Assembly (NCBI RefSeq): GCF_024868665.1
Contig: NC_079906.1
Span: forward strand, 11,962,529 to 12,026,528
Origin: Triplophysa rosa
Lineage: Eukaryota > Chordata > Actinopteri > Cypriniformes > Nemacheilidae
Direction of reading: 5' to 3'
DNA: 64,000 nt
Positions 12,411 to 23,967 of the stretch are shown in pieces. Under the pieces are notes generated by a model that ran no database searches, had not been told where the DNA came from, and saw only the letters and a program-made list of their open reading frames with translations. Both the position numbers and the translations under genes were made by a program. Position 1 is the stretch's first letter, and each line of letters opens with the position of its first letter.

Positions 12411-12740
12411 CACTCACCTGGACAAGCCCCCTAAACCTAAACAACCCACGCGAGCACCCCAGTGAAGATATAAAACGTGGCACGGCCTCACGCGGCCCGA
12501 GCTAATATCTGGCTGCCTACCAGACCTTCCCACCTAAGGTCCTCATTTGCCTTCTACCCCCTCTAACCGCCTACTGCTAAACAAAAACAATCCCTGAGAA
12601 ACTCTGGCAAATGATTCCCCACAATGCCTCGGTGCACGCTATGATTCCGGCTCGCATGCACACCCCCTGCTTCATCTGCATAACCAATATTACAGTATAT
12701 CCTTCGCTTCGCTTTCATTTAGAGGGCCCGCAAAGTGATT
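12411..12740. other. GC-richer unique block
   Basis: Higher GC than its neighbours, with AACGTGGCACGGCCTCACGC near 12474-12493 and several CpGs. There is no convincing open frame. It could be a regulatory element or a decayed exon; nothing in the sequence decides. Confidence 0.3.
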
Positions 12741-14025
12741 CATGCCATTGTGGGCTGATTTAGTGTCTTGGCTCTCCACCGTTCAGATCACCAGAGACAA
12801 GAGAGACATTTCTTAGGAGAATTTATAGACTTTAGACAAGACTGCTGACCACCATACATCTAACCTTTTCGAGTTAATAGAAAACGATTAATGGTGAATG
12901 TTTAACCTTCAATCTAATAATGTCAAACAGGTTTGTGTGAGGCCTGGGTTTAGGAGGAGAAGAAAATATATATAATGTAATATAATAAGCACAGTATGAA
13001 AACAATGCTAAAACAGCGAAACAAATCACTGTCTTTCTCTGTAGGAGTTTTGGCTTTGTGGATGTTCACAGACATTTGGAGTGTGGGTGAGTATGTGAGT
13101 GGCAGTGGGTGTGTTTTTGAGTGACAGTTGTGTGTCTGTGTGTAACTCTGTACATGAGTCTCCTCATGAAATGCTCGTCGAATTACAGCGGTGGAAAGTT
13201 CTTCATGCTTTAGTGCCCAGTTTAAAACGCCACAACAATTTTTTATCAGCAATGCTCGGATATGTTCGCTGTGGCACAGAGAATGCACTGTCCTTTCAGG
13301 TGCTGTTAAATGCACTTGAGAATTATTTTCCCTCAGCTCATGTTTAATTCGTATTGTTCAGAAATCAAACTCATGAGTATTTCCATTCAGCAAAACAGCA
13401 TGTCAAAACAGCAAGCAACTTCAGACATCACCAAGAAAGCGTGCAGGAGTGTTGATCAAACAAAGAAGCCTCATTCACTAGTACTACACAGTACACTAAA
13501 TATATTCAATACACACTACACTAAATATTGACCACACCAAACGTATCCAACTGTTTATCAACAAGAGACTGGACGGATATATTTGTAGTACAATTTGTTT
13601 AATCAGTGTTTAAAATTCAAGGGCCCCTGGAGATTCCCTAGGCGTAGGAGGAAACTTGTGGATGAATGAAACATCTTGAAATAAAACAACGGAGAATAAA
13701 AATACGATAACAAAAGTAGTTTTTGCATGCAACATATAGAGCAATAATATGACATTAAATCGATCTGAACGGATTAACTAGTAGACGTTTTAAGTCCACC
13801 ACCTGCGTGACGTCATCAACTTTATTGTTAAACCAACGTGGTTCAGACGACAAATGTATGACAAAGTTACTATGTTTTCGGGAAACAGTCGTGACTAGGT
13901 AGTTTGTTTCACCAACAATGCCTCGTACTATGGTGGTTGGCTAGTAATATAACAATTTAGCTTATATTCATATTTTAATGTATACTAATTGTATTAAATT
14001 AAATTAAAACTACTCAACTGTTATT
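12741..14025. other. Unique to weakly repetitive DNA
   Basis: No named element. The stretch 13790-13960 (GACGTCATCAAC, CGACAAATGTATG, GGGAAACAGTCGTGAC) has the look of a cyprinid interspersed repeat, but I cannot define its ends. Frames at 12950-13315 (minus), 13099-13347 and 13310-13531 (plus) are not convincing. Confidence 0.45.
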
Positions 14026-14078
14026 GGGGCAGTTTTCCGGACAGGGATTAGTCCAGGACTAGGCCTAAATTTAATTAC

Positions 14079-14811
14079 TTAAAGCGGCCCTAACACACGC
14101 AGTTTCTGCCAATCTCATATTAATCTCGAGTACCTATAGAGTAGTATTGCATACTTCGTATCTTCGAAGAGTATTTAGTTTGATCACATTTATAAAAGAT
14201 AGATACAGCTGTACAATTATTTCCGAAAGCATACGGCGCGTGTGGGGGGGAGGGGTAGGCTGAACTAAAGCACGTGCGCATCCATTGCCAACAAAACACA
14301 GACATCAGTTTCACTCATCGCATACGGTTCATGTCCGGCATCTTTTAGCGCTGGGACGGCTCCATATATCAGTTTCAAACGATCTCCAAATCCAGCGTTA
14401 TATCCACCATTTATATAACATTCATCACCCAAATGCAGTGAACAAACAAACACCTGAACTTCGCGAACGTATGCTCTCTCTCTCTCTCTCTCTCTCAGGC
14501 ACACAAGTGAAAGTGACGTCTGCGCATGCTCCTTCTCCTGCTCTCCTTGCTGCCGCGTGGGCGTGCTGGACGTGCTTTACCGGGAGAATTGTCCAATGAG
14601 GGATTAAGAAAAATTGTTACGAAACAGTTTTATGTTTGAAAAAAAAATTCTGAAACCTGTACGATCGCTGGGGGAGTGTATCGAGCACAGAAATACTACG
14701 TAATATGCCCAACTCGTTTTTTGACAAGCTGACCATGTTAAGCATGAGAAGACAGCACGTTTAACATTGTAAAGTCAAAATGTATGACACACCGTTGCAC
14801 CACCCCTTTAA
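14079..14811. mobile_element. TTAA-flanked DNA element nested inside the foldback element
   Basis: TTAA lies at 14079-14082 and 14808-14811. Ends read TTAAAGCGGCCCTAAC and GCACCACCCCTTTAA, giving short imperfect inverted ends (AAAGSGG). The interior holds a CT tract and a GC-rich segment (GACGTCTGCGCATGCTCC). I recall this as a repeated zebrafish/cyprinid family. The TTAA duplication points to a Kolobok- or piggyBac-type transposase in trans. The frame at 14285-14599 and its reverse partners are not coding. Confidence 0.8.
14474..14496. repeat. (CT)n microsatellite
   Basis: A short pure CT run inside the nested TTAA element. Confidence 0.9.
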
Positions 14812-14987
14812 TTTAAGTAGTTCCAACAAACATACCGTACAAAAAACATTATTTGTGTGCATTTTGAGACAACACAAAGGCACTGATGTATTTTAAGATG
14901 TGTCAGTGCCAGTTGTTTTCAGTTTGGACAGCTCTTACATTTATTTTAGTCTAGGACTAGTCTAAACCCTGTCCGGGATACCACCCC

Positions 14988-15855
14988 ATGTTTATTTGCG
15001 GAGGTCTACCAGAAGTCAAGTTTGGGACACATAACGTTTGTTTATGTTGGTAAAACATCAATAAAAAAAATCAACTGCACTTGTCAAGTGCATTCATCTT
15101 TGAGTGGGTATAACACATATTTTTTTCTACACTCACAACAGCCTAAGAGGATTTGATCACCAAAATCAGTCATTAAAACCTCACATCTAATTGGCCTCAG
15201 GGAGTTGACAGTAGGATTGCAGGACTAAGCCATCAGCAGGTGCTGAGTGTATGTGCAGCTTCATCCTCAACACTTCTCATTGACTTTATATGTGTCATTT
15301 AAATGTCAGGAGATAACGCAGGAATTTAATACCTAACAGGAAGTCAATAAAGGTTAATTAACAGTGAGAGAGAAAGACATGTCGAAGGTTTATAATAAAA
15401 TGGCAGATGGAAAGTTGGTCTTCATAACTTGCTTTGGGTCAACAGAGTTTCCTACTCTCTGGATGAGCTGAACAAGCAATCACAATGTGAACTTCAGCTA
15501 ATTTACAACAGTGATAATAACAGAGAGATGTCTATTGAAATGTTTGACTTTATAAAGAGTCACAAGTGACATTAATGTCGTATTTCTTTAAAAGAAACTG
15601 TCAAAAGACGACAAGCTGCATCCTCAAGGTTGTCCAACAATGTTTTAGCCTTCCAAATCTCATCTCTTATATCTACCTTACTGAGTTAAGTGCATTTCAC
15701 ATACTGTAACAAAGTACTACAGGCAGCAGGTGCCCATCGGCAATGAAATTAGCGACAGAACAGTACTGTACCCTGACTAAGGTCAGCTTGATCCCTCCAG
15801 GATCTCATATCACATTTGACCATGCATTAATCTCATTCAACTCCTAAAAAAAGTT
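14988..15855. other. Unique DNA, no gene seen
   Basis: No repeat family or reading frame of note. Confidence 0.55.
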
Positions 15856-15859
15856 GTAC

Positions 15860-16318
15860 ACAGGGTTTTTCCTGCATAGAGAAATTGGAGGCGGCCGCCT
15901 CCGTCAAATGCCGTGCCGCCTCAGGCTCTCTCTTCATTTAAACTATTGAACTTTTCAGTCACTAGCGAATATAAGAGATCATTGAATCATTTAAAGTGAA
16001 CCACAGAGAATGCGAGATGTGAATTTAGTCATTTAATAAGACTGGTTAATTCAGTTGGCTATTGTGTGCTGAAAAGTTAGTTGAAAATGATAAAAAGCTT
16101 TATTTGATAAAAAAAACCATTTCTGTTTGGTTGAATAAAAGTAATGTTTTACATAACTTAATAATTGTCATTTTTATCTAATTTTATTAGAACTTTTAAT
16201 ATGTCAAACTCAAAGTCACTTTGGTTAAGCCACTTAAAGGTACGGTAGGCCTACGTGTGTTTGTACAAGATCACGATGACACCACCTCATCCTCATTTTG
16301 AGCCAGGAAAAACCCTGT
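15860..16318. mobile_element. Inverted-repeat DNA element with GTAC flanks
   Basis: 459 bp. Ends ACAGGGTTTTTCCTG (15860-15874) and CAGGAAAAACCCTGT (16304-16318) are perfect 15-bp inverted repeats. GTAC is present immediately outside both ends (15856-15859 and 16319-16322); because GTAC is itself palindromic, it can be read either as a 4-bp duplication or as extension of the terminal repeat. Near the left end lies GAGGCGGCCGCCTCC, a 15-bp palindrome-like motif. No transposase frame. Superfamily is not settled. Confidence 0.8.
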
Positions 16319-16322
16319 GTAC

Positions 16323-17745
16323 GTCCTGTTTGAAGAAAGACTTATCAAAACCCATTAGAATAACAAATGCAGGAAACGCAAAAGTTCACTGAATTCAGAT
16401 TTGACTACTTAAAATAAATTCAGACCACATGAGAATTCGGTTGCTATGAAAATGATCTAGTCATGTAGGTTACAATGACACCTCTGCAGATGTTTGCGGC
16501 CATGTTCCTTTCTGTGTTTTACTGCCTCATTAGGATCACTGTGGTGAAGTACTCGTTTGAATCACAGGTTTGAAAAGGCCTTTCATGTCATTATGGGAGA
16601 AGACGCAAAGAATTGGAGTTAATTGGATGCTATTTGGGTGCTGAAGCAGGTATCTAACTTGTTCTCTAGAAGCGGGACTTCCACAAATAATGAGATGAAA
16701 GGATGCATAAGCAAAAACTGCATCCACCAAAATAAGTCAAATGATCACCAACAATAACCACAACAACGTGACGTACTGTGACCACCATGACTTCACCTGT
16801 GTTTAACACTACTACTTTACATTTGTCCTTGAGCACTGGAAATAAACAGACGTAAATAAATAATAAAAATCTAGACTACAGAGACTTTAATACAAGCAGA
16901 CAAGTGACCCCGGGCATTGGCGCACAGAATTCAAACCAGAGGTCTTTACAGCTCTATTCCTGGTCCAGCGTTCTTCATTCAAAATGATATGCATTGAGGG
17001 TATCAGATAAACATCTCTGGACGCTTGCCACTCTTTGGGTTGTCTTACCCAAATCTACTTTAAAATGATTCATATTCCCACCGTGCTTCTTCCCGCCACG
17101 TTAACACCGCATATTTATCACAATGCAATAGCCACCTCCCTGAGCGCGCATGTGTGTGCGAGACAGCATGCTCCATTGCACACTGGAGACAACTCTCGAT
17201 CAGATTAAGTATGCGTACTGTGTCTCCTGAAAGCGGACAAGGATCAATAGCCCCGCAATGTTTTCTCTCTCTATTTCCTACGTCTCGCCGTTTCACCCCT
17301 CATTCCTTAAACACACCTGACACATACATCATGCACAACACTGCCATATTGAGGACGGCTTTGTTCATGGTAAAACCACGTTTAAAAGCAAAACAGGCTC
17401 TGGTTGTTGGTTGCAGTTGACTTTTAGCACAGGCTGCCATAATACTAGATGAGTCATTGCAGTTTCCGTACCCTGATAATCATGGGTAGGCCATTAGAGC
17501 GGATAAGATGAGAGCAGCCTCCGGTCTGAGAAAACATCATTAGTGCTCGGCGAGCATCACACAGATGTGATGGCCCACTGATCTTCTTCTCCGACTCCTC
17601 TGATAGCTCTACACGTTTCGCCCTTTAATGTTGCTGAGGGTCGCAGGGTTACCCACGATAAGCTCACAGGAGAACATCAACACGCGGTCGTACACTTCAC
17701 GCATTCACATATTTCTTTAAAACCCTATCGACCTGTTGTTCTGAG
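16323..17745. other. Unique DNA, no gene seen
   Basis: Balanced-composition patches at 17130-17290 and 17430-17660 could be regulatory. Overlapping frames at 17060-17296 (minus) and 17154-17420 (plus) have no family features. Confidence 0.5.
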
Positions 17746-17875
17746 AATTCTGAGAAATGCTTCTGTGGTTTTGTGTCCATACAATAGAAGTCAATGGGCC
17801 CAGTGTTGCTTGTTTATCAACATTCTTCAAAATATCTTCTTTTGTGTTCCGCAGAAGAAAGAAAGTCATACCGGT
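17746..17875. mobile_element. Angel-like foldback element, half copy
   Basis: Only the hinge and one arm: TGTGTCCATACAATAGAAGT, then TATCAACATTCTTCAAAATA and GTTCCGCAGAAGAAAGAAAG. It abuts the next Angel-like copy directly, so the two may be a tandem or nested pair. Confidence 0.8.
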
Positions 17876-18129
17876 CATACTTTTTTCTGCAGAACACAAT
17901 ATAAGATATTTTGAACAATGTCGGTACTGAATAATGGCAGTACCCATTCATTTCTATAGTACGGTCACAAAACCAATGCAAGTCAATGGGTACCGCCATT
18001 GTTTGGTTCCCAACATTCTTTAAAATATCTTCTTTTGTGTTCTGCTGAAGAAGGTCAGTCAGACAGGGTTGAAATGACAAGAGGGTGAGTAGATGACAGA
18101 ATTTTCATTTTGGTGAAATATCCCTTTAA
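17876..18129. mobile_element. Angel-like foldback element, right end intact
   Basis: Opens within the family at CTTTTTTCTGCAGAACACAA; central mirror GCAGTACCCATTCATTTC / GTCAATGGGTACCGCCATTG; right end TTTTCATTTTGGTGAAATAT ending in TTAA at 18126-18129. The left terminal arm is missing, replaced by the neighbouring half copy. Confidence 0.85.
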
Positions 18130-18350
18130 AATCAAAACGATCATATCAGACTCTCTTTTACAGCCTAACTGACTAGTCATTTATAATATATTATATATAT
18201 ATCTAGTTTTGCACTCTTGTTTGGATCTCTTTTTGTCTGACTGTTTATCCACACATATCCTCCCCTCACATCCTTTAAATGTTTGTAAATAGTCCCTGAT
18301 CTGTCTGAGACATGCCACAGGTTGTATGAATAGATACTGATTCATTAATG
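18130..18350. other. AT-rich unique DNA with short TA run
   Basis: A short TATATATATA run lies near 18191-18203. Nothing else is recognised. Confidence 0.5.
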
Positions 18351-19160
18351 TGGGACAGAATGGCTCTCCGGGTTTGTAAGGTGATCAAAAGATCCTTTGA
18401 AAATCTCCTGAGAGTGCAAACAAGAAAAAGAAAGCTAGCAGCCATCTACCTTTGTATTATTAACGCTGATAATGAAATGACACGGCAGGGCAGCTACGGA
18501 GCGGAGGCATTTAAAGAGCGCAGCTACTTGACATGCTGTTGCACCCTTATTTGGGCTTAAAAAAGGCGGTAATGATTGACACACAAGAGATGGGGAGACC
18601 GCAGCCCTAAAACAGCTCTCTTTCACAGACAGATCATTAGGATTTAGACCCCGTCAGGCCTCTGCCGTGGATGATAATGGCTCGAACTGTGTGGAGCCAC
18701 GAATGTTTGCCACATTCATCACTGCTGTCTCTCTGTTGCCAGATAAGCCTGATATATTAAACAGTGACACCTATGGGGGGTGATAAGGAACTGCAACGGT
18801 CTGCTGAAAATAATGGCCACACAGCACAGAGAACCGAAAGCCCCTTAACATATGGGCTCCCACAGCTAATATGGACCAATAACCTCTGTCCACCACCGAG
18901 CGCTCCGGCAGGGGAGCAGCCGAGGTGTTTTTATGACGGCCGTGGGTCTTTTTTAATGAGCGTCTATCAGCTGCTCGGCCCTTCGAATGCGGTATATGTA
19001 GCATCTGATGCTTGAGCACAACTACGACCGCAGATGAGAGCTATTTGAAGCACGGCCAGGAATCACAGGCATCCATGTGCATGGCGCGTTTGCGGGAGAA
19101 TCCCAAGACAATTGCAGTGGCTTCAGATGGCTGTGTTTGAGAGCAGGCCAAATCTGAGAA
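18351..19160. promoter_or_regulatory. Candidate conserved regulatory block
   Basis: About 800 bp free of recognised repeats, balanced in base composition, with dense binding-site-like motifs (TGATTGACACAC, CAGATAAGCC, CTGATAATGAAATGAC, CCAATAACC). Opposing short frames (18348-18560 plus, 18435-18626 minus, 18764-19015 plus, 18771-19019 minus) cover it on both strands, as often seen in constrained non-coding DNA. Function is inferred from texture only. Confidence 0.25.
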
Positions 19161-20570
19161 ATCTGAGTGTGTTAAGAAAATAAAAAGCTTTTTAAAAAAG
19201 TCTCTGATGCCATTTCAAGACGCTTCTTCTTACATGGTCAGTGATTCATTCATTCTGTTACAGAACGCTGTTTTTGCTGGCGAGTTGTTAAACGTGCAGC
19301 TGCAAAGACAAAAACTATAGTCTCTTTTCATTTCTTTGCTTAGATCATTGCTAGTATATGTAGCAAGTGATAAGAAACTTAAAGGAGGACACTGAATGAA
19401 TTTTTATGTGAAGGAAGGGTTTGGAGCATGCTTTGCACGTGTCTGCGGTCAACTGAAACCTTCGCATCCAATGAACCTGCTGCTTTCACATACAACACAG
19501 ACATTTGAACCTCTGCAATAAAGCGATACCATTATGCCCACTAACACACACTAAAAACCCCTTTGTCGGGTACAGCAGGATAATATTTATTCCTTTTTAT
19601 CCCCTAAAGAGGAAACAGTAGATTATTATCACATCTTTTAGCCCGCTCTCTTAAAAAGAAGCATTGCTCGTGCATAAACTGCTACTTCTCTGAAGAGCGT
19701 TTAATGGTGAACTTAAGGCCTTTCAGCTGGCCATTTCTTCTTATTAAAGTGAATAATGGCTGTTTGAATGCAATGAGAGCAACACGGCACATGATAACAC
19801 ATGAATAGAAGATAAAGCGTGCACACTTGCAAATTTATTATCAAATACGCTATCAAGCCTGCCTTGCATATTAAGACAACAAATCAAACCAAGCGTGACC
19901 GCAAAATGATTCAGTCACTCAAAATGACCAAAATAAATCCCATTCAATACAGTACGCCGAAGCTGGCGTTCATTATTCTTTATCTTAGTTCACAGTGTAC
20001 TCCATGAGCTGACAATGTTACGTCGTTCACCCTCGGGCATATTTTTCATTTCCTGGATGAATTCTTTCTTTCACTGAAACAGAAATCTCGTCACAAGCAG
20101 TCGCCACTCACCGCTGGCATGTAGATATTTATAATCACGAGCATTCCTAATGAAATCAAATGGACACATGACCTAGTTCTTACATCACAGGGGCATCATC
20201 CTTCACTTTCAGAACAGATGATTGCAAAAACTGCCAAGTTCTGCTCTTACATATCTCTGAGGATTATAGATTTTCCCTTTACAAACAATTGCATTAGATA
20301 TGGTTTCATAGCACTGTGCTTTCTATTCACAAACTCCATTTAAACACTACTTAGGCTATCCATGTTAAATCAAAAATGTACCTAATACTCCCTGTTTTTA
20401 TTTTTAGTTTATTTATTGGGTTTTACAGTTAAATACACTAAAAAATACAGATCAATTTAAACAGATCACAATTACTCCTCTCTAATACTAATACTCTGTT
20501 AATCATAAACATGTAGTCAGAAACTTTTACTTAAAAGTCACAGACTGCAGCTGTAATGCATCAGAGGAGA
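19161..20570. other. Repeat-poor unique DNA
   Basis: No repeat or gene recognised. The short frame at 19819-20007 is not credible. Confidence 0.5.
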
Positions 20571-20822
20571 ACTGGCACTCCCGGCTGAGGCCGGTTTCTC
20601 CCGAGGTCTTTTCTCCATTTATTCATCATTTCCTAGCCACCTTGCCATGTTGGCCTGCTCATCGGGAGACTGCTGATATTAGATTAACTTCTGCAAATTC
20701 CATTAACATTGTTTGTACTCGTTACACAAATTTTCCTCTTCTGTGTTTTCTTTAATCTCATGTAAAGTTGCTTTGAAACAATGCATTGTAAAAAGCGCTA
20801 TATGAATAAACTTGACGTTTTA
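20571..20822 (+). mobile_element. L2-like LINE 3' end fragment
   Basis: Contains GGCACTCCCGGCTGAGGCCG near the 5' side and ends with AAAGTTGCTTTGAAACAATG, then AAAAAGCGCTATATGAATAA and AACTTGACGTT. The terminal AAGCGCTATATAAATAAA-type motif is characteristic of fish L2-like LINE/SINE 3' tails. No reverse-transcriptase frame is retained. The left boundary is approximate. Confidence 0.65.
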
Positions 20823-22380
20823 TTATTTTAATTCAAGTATTGGTGTAACAAACGTCCTTGGAGTTCTCAATCAAAAACCAGCCAAAATAAAAATGTAAGG
20901 GCCAGATGAAAACTGTCCTGACACTGGCAGCATTCAAGGCAACTCTAAGAGCCTGAGGCGGTAGGCCTGCATAACATCTGGATGTGAGGGGTATTGCACC
21001 CTCTGAGACCCCCGGAGCTGTTAAAAAGCAAAGCTTTCCCATCTTGAATCAAATGTTTTCTGCAGAGTCAAGATGTTTTGCAGAGGCCGCCGAGCATTTC
21101 ATGAGTGCTTGCCGGGGATGCCAAGTCATAAATGATAAATGAAGACTTAGCATTAGCTTTTTAAAAAATAGACGGATTCCTCCAAAAGAAGCAGAAACAC
21201 CTTTCTCTCCGCACAGCAAAAGAGAGGCTAACTCGGAAGACCCATATACGAGCGTGTCTGTGTTGACAGCTGGCTGTAATGTTTATATTTAGAGCTGTGC
21301 CTCTGGCTAGCATTTAGACTTTGAAAGCATGTCAGGGGCGATGAGAAAGTTGAGCAATGATTCCTTGTGATTGATCCGTTCTCTACCGTGCCCCACGTAT
21401 TAAGATGCGCGTGGGTGTGCGATGGCATATTCTGACAATCTGACATTGTAGCGAGCGCCATTTACACGTGTAGAAATAAACGCATCCGGATGAGCCAATT
21501 AGCAGGTCTAATGCGTGTGAGGGTTAAATTGCGAGATAAATCGGTGGAATTATATTCATCGCCCCTCTACTTTTGTTGTGTTGAGTGCACAGAATACCGC
21601 ATGTGGTCGCGGCCCTTACGGCATTTAGAAATGATGTAGTGCCCTTTAAGCAGATATGGAGGTTTAATGCCAGTGTTAACTGCAGCGGGGTGCCAAACGT
21701 GGAAATGTTTCTAAGCCGACGTCATTTTCAAACAAATCTTTAACCTCAAAGAATTTATAGAGTTGTTAATCTTAATGCCAAGCAATGAAATCTACAACCT
21801 ACTGTACATCACGCAGAGAACCCATTAGTCTCCGGTTAACTCAACGTGCGGAACGCTCTGTAATCCAAACTGTTGCACCGCTGGAGAAATAAGCAGCCTT
21901 CATTTAATGCGAGCGCTGACATGTTGCTCTTTGCACTGTCGCTTCGGGTTTACATATCATCAGGCGTAAGCGACTGGATCTGAACAAGGGTGCCGAAATG
22001 TTGGTCCGATGCTAACCCGAGGCCACGCTCCATGTCAGAATGCTTATCTGAGGACTAAAGCAACTTGGACTCGCGGTCACCGCAGCAAAAGAATTGTAGT
22101 TTTCAGTGCAGGAGAGGTGCGTGATCTCAGCCCAGCAGGCTCAAGAGATCAGCAGAGATCTGGGGCTGTGATACTCTATCATTACTCCACAGAGTATCCG
22201 CTGCTGAGGAGGACAACTCTTGAGATTTGGCATGTTTGTGTGCATTTGAGGGCACTGGGAGTTCCAGAAGCACTGAAATCTGTCTTGACAGAATCAAGGA
22301 TTACATTAATAATGCTCTGAGGTTTTCACCATGCTAAAGCCAGTGGGCTCGGGCCCGGGGTTTGGCTGGTTAGCATTGGC
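20823..22380. promoter_or_regulatory. Repeat-poor, enhancer-like unique block
   Basis: About 1.5 kb without recognised repeats. Mixed composition patches, for example 20930-21130 (GGTAGGCCTGCATAACATC; GCCGCCGAGCATTTCATGAG) and 21460-21760 (GGATGAGCCAATTAGCAGG). The 103-codon frame at 22009-22320 has no family signature. Regulatory role is inference. Confidence 0.22.
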
Positions 22381-22758
22381 CAATACGCTCTGATGGCAGA
22401 TCACACAACTAGACTATTCTGAGGGCAAACGCTCTCTCTATATTGATATTCTTTATTATACATTGAAAGAACATATAAATGCAGGCAATGTATAAATCTT
22501 TACTATTAAATTATGATTTCTTTATAACAGACTAATTGGCAATTGGCCTATTTATCCAACCAGACAGTGTGTAATGAAAAGCTTAGAATTGTGTTATTGT
22601 AGTGCCAGCAGTTAATCAGTCGTAAGATGGCTAATACCTGAAGGAAAGAGACAAAGAAAAAGATTATGTTCACCAAAACTTTTCTGTCACTTACTAAATT
22701 AGTTGTTAAATAATAATGAGTAGGTTTATATTGCACATACTGTATTAGGACAATAACC

Positions 22759-22815
22759 TGCATACACATACATACACATACACATATGCACACGCATGCA
22801 TGTGCACACACACTC
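22759..22815. repeat. (CATA)/(CA) low-complexity tract
   Basis: Interrupted run of CATACACA, then CACGCATGCATGTGCACACA, containing GCATGCATG alternation that could adopt Z-DNA. Confidence 0.8.
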
Positions 22816-22889
22816 CTTTTAGGAGGTTCTGTTCATATTTGTCAGGATTTACTCACTTCTGGGTACAAATGTGTCTCCAAAGTTCTAGG

Positions 22890-22890
<1 letters not shown>

Positions 22891-22923
<33 letters not shown>
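22891..22923. repeat. (AC)n microsatellite
   Basis: Sixteen AC units followed by ATATATTG. Confidence 0.96.
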
Positions 22924-22928
<5 letters not shown>

Positions 22929-22963
22929 TGTGTCAGTACACGCACACAGACACGCACACACAA

Positions 22964-23140
22964 ATGGGTAGTTGACAAAGCAACTACCCATGCGTCCTAT
23001 GGTGTGGCAGCAAAAATTTAGAAAAAATAGCATAAGAGTAATAATATTAATAATATCATATTTTAGCAATGGGTTGTCTTTGAAATATTTGCTATGACAC
23101 ACAATATTACATAAATGTGGTAAATTTGTCAACTACCCAT
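22964..23140. repeat. 177-bp unit with perfect 16-bp inverted ends
   Basis: ATGGGTAGTTGACAAA (22964-22979) is repeated in reverse complement as TTTGTCAACTACCCAT (23125-23140). A third inverted partial copy, CAACTACCCAT, follows directly at 22981-22991, so the left end itself is a small hairpin. Both sides are CA/CATA low-complexity DNA. A weaker relative, TTTGTCAACAACCCACCCAT, lies at 23490-23509. Family not recognised. Confidence 0.75.
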
Positions 23141-23407
23141 ACATACTTACACACATATGCATGCACGCATGTACTGTGCATACACATATACAGAGTTTGT
23201 TTCCAGAATGAGATTTTTTCAAAAATCATGCATGTTATGTTTTTATTGAGTTTTATTATGTTAGTTAGCTGTATTTTTTGAGTCATTATGGCTTTAATCA
23301 AAACAAACCAACTGCAGTTTAATTGATATTAATACGAATGCACAATAAAAAACATGATTTTTGAACATTTTTAAAACAGAGTTATCTCATTTTGGAAATA
23401 AACTCTT

Positions 23408-23411
23408 CATA

Positions 23412-23453
<42 letters not shown>

Positions 23454-23457
23454 TATG
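23408..23457. repeat. 50-bp perfect palindrome built on (TA)15
   Basis: CATAGTTTTA (23408-23417), thirty bases of alternating TA, then TAAAACTATG (23448-23457). The flanking decamers are exact reverse complements, so the whole unit is self-complementary and cruciform-prone. Nearby TGTGTGTGTACACACG (23463-23478) is another alternating purine/pyrimidine stretch. Confidence 0.95.
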
Positions 23458-23829
23458 TATATGTGTGTGTACACACGTACATAGGTATATTTGTCAACAA
23501 CCCACCCATATATACTATTTATTGTTTCAAGAAAAATGGCAATTTTACAACTTTACAATTGATTATTTGTAGCATAACCCTTGCAATGTCTATCACTGGT
23601 GAAGCACAAAACATACACATAGGTGAGAAGACCGAATTTAGGTGCTATTTGTCTGACAAACTAATTCCCATTCAAGCTGACTGACAGCAAATTTTCACAG
23701 CAAAGGCTTTGGTTGTCAGGGCGTAATTTTCCTGTAGCTACATCAGTCATGGTTTTATGGCTCAGGTGATTGGCTCAAAAATGTCAATGCCAAAACAATG
23801 CCCCTTTCTGCAGGTTTACATTTGATCTA

Positions 23830-23967
23830 GCATCTGTATAACTCTATTTGTACTACTCTCCTCAAACCTGCCATAGCAACCACTGTTGCCTTTTGTTTGA
23901 TGAATTGCATTCGGTTCCTCATTTGACATTCACTTTGGATAAAAGCATCTGCTAAATGTAAATATAT
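23830..23967 (+). mobile_element. LINE/SINE 3' tail fragment
   Basis: Ends with CACTTTGGATAAAAGCATCT then GCTAAATGTAAATA, the well-known 3' tail shared by many fish L2-like LINEs and the SINEs that borrow it. The upstream boundary is uncertain. Confidence 0.65.

Larger units (their letters stand above)
14026..14987. mobile_element. Foldback element (GGGGCGGTTTCCCGGACAGG type) split by a nested insertion
   Basis: Left arm GGGGCAGTTTTCCGGACAGG (14026-14045) then ATTAGTCCAGGACTAGG; right arm TAGTCTAGGACTAGTCTAAA then CCCTGTCCGGGATACCACCCC (14967-14987). The arms are inverted repeats of each other. Their normal interior resumes at 14812 with TTTAAGTAGTTCCAAC and continues through CACTGATGTATTTTAAGATG, which matches the interior of the related element at 52740-52976 in inverted orientation. 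The middle 733 bp is a separate element. Confidence 0.82.
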
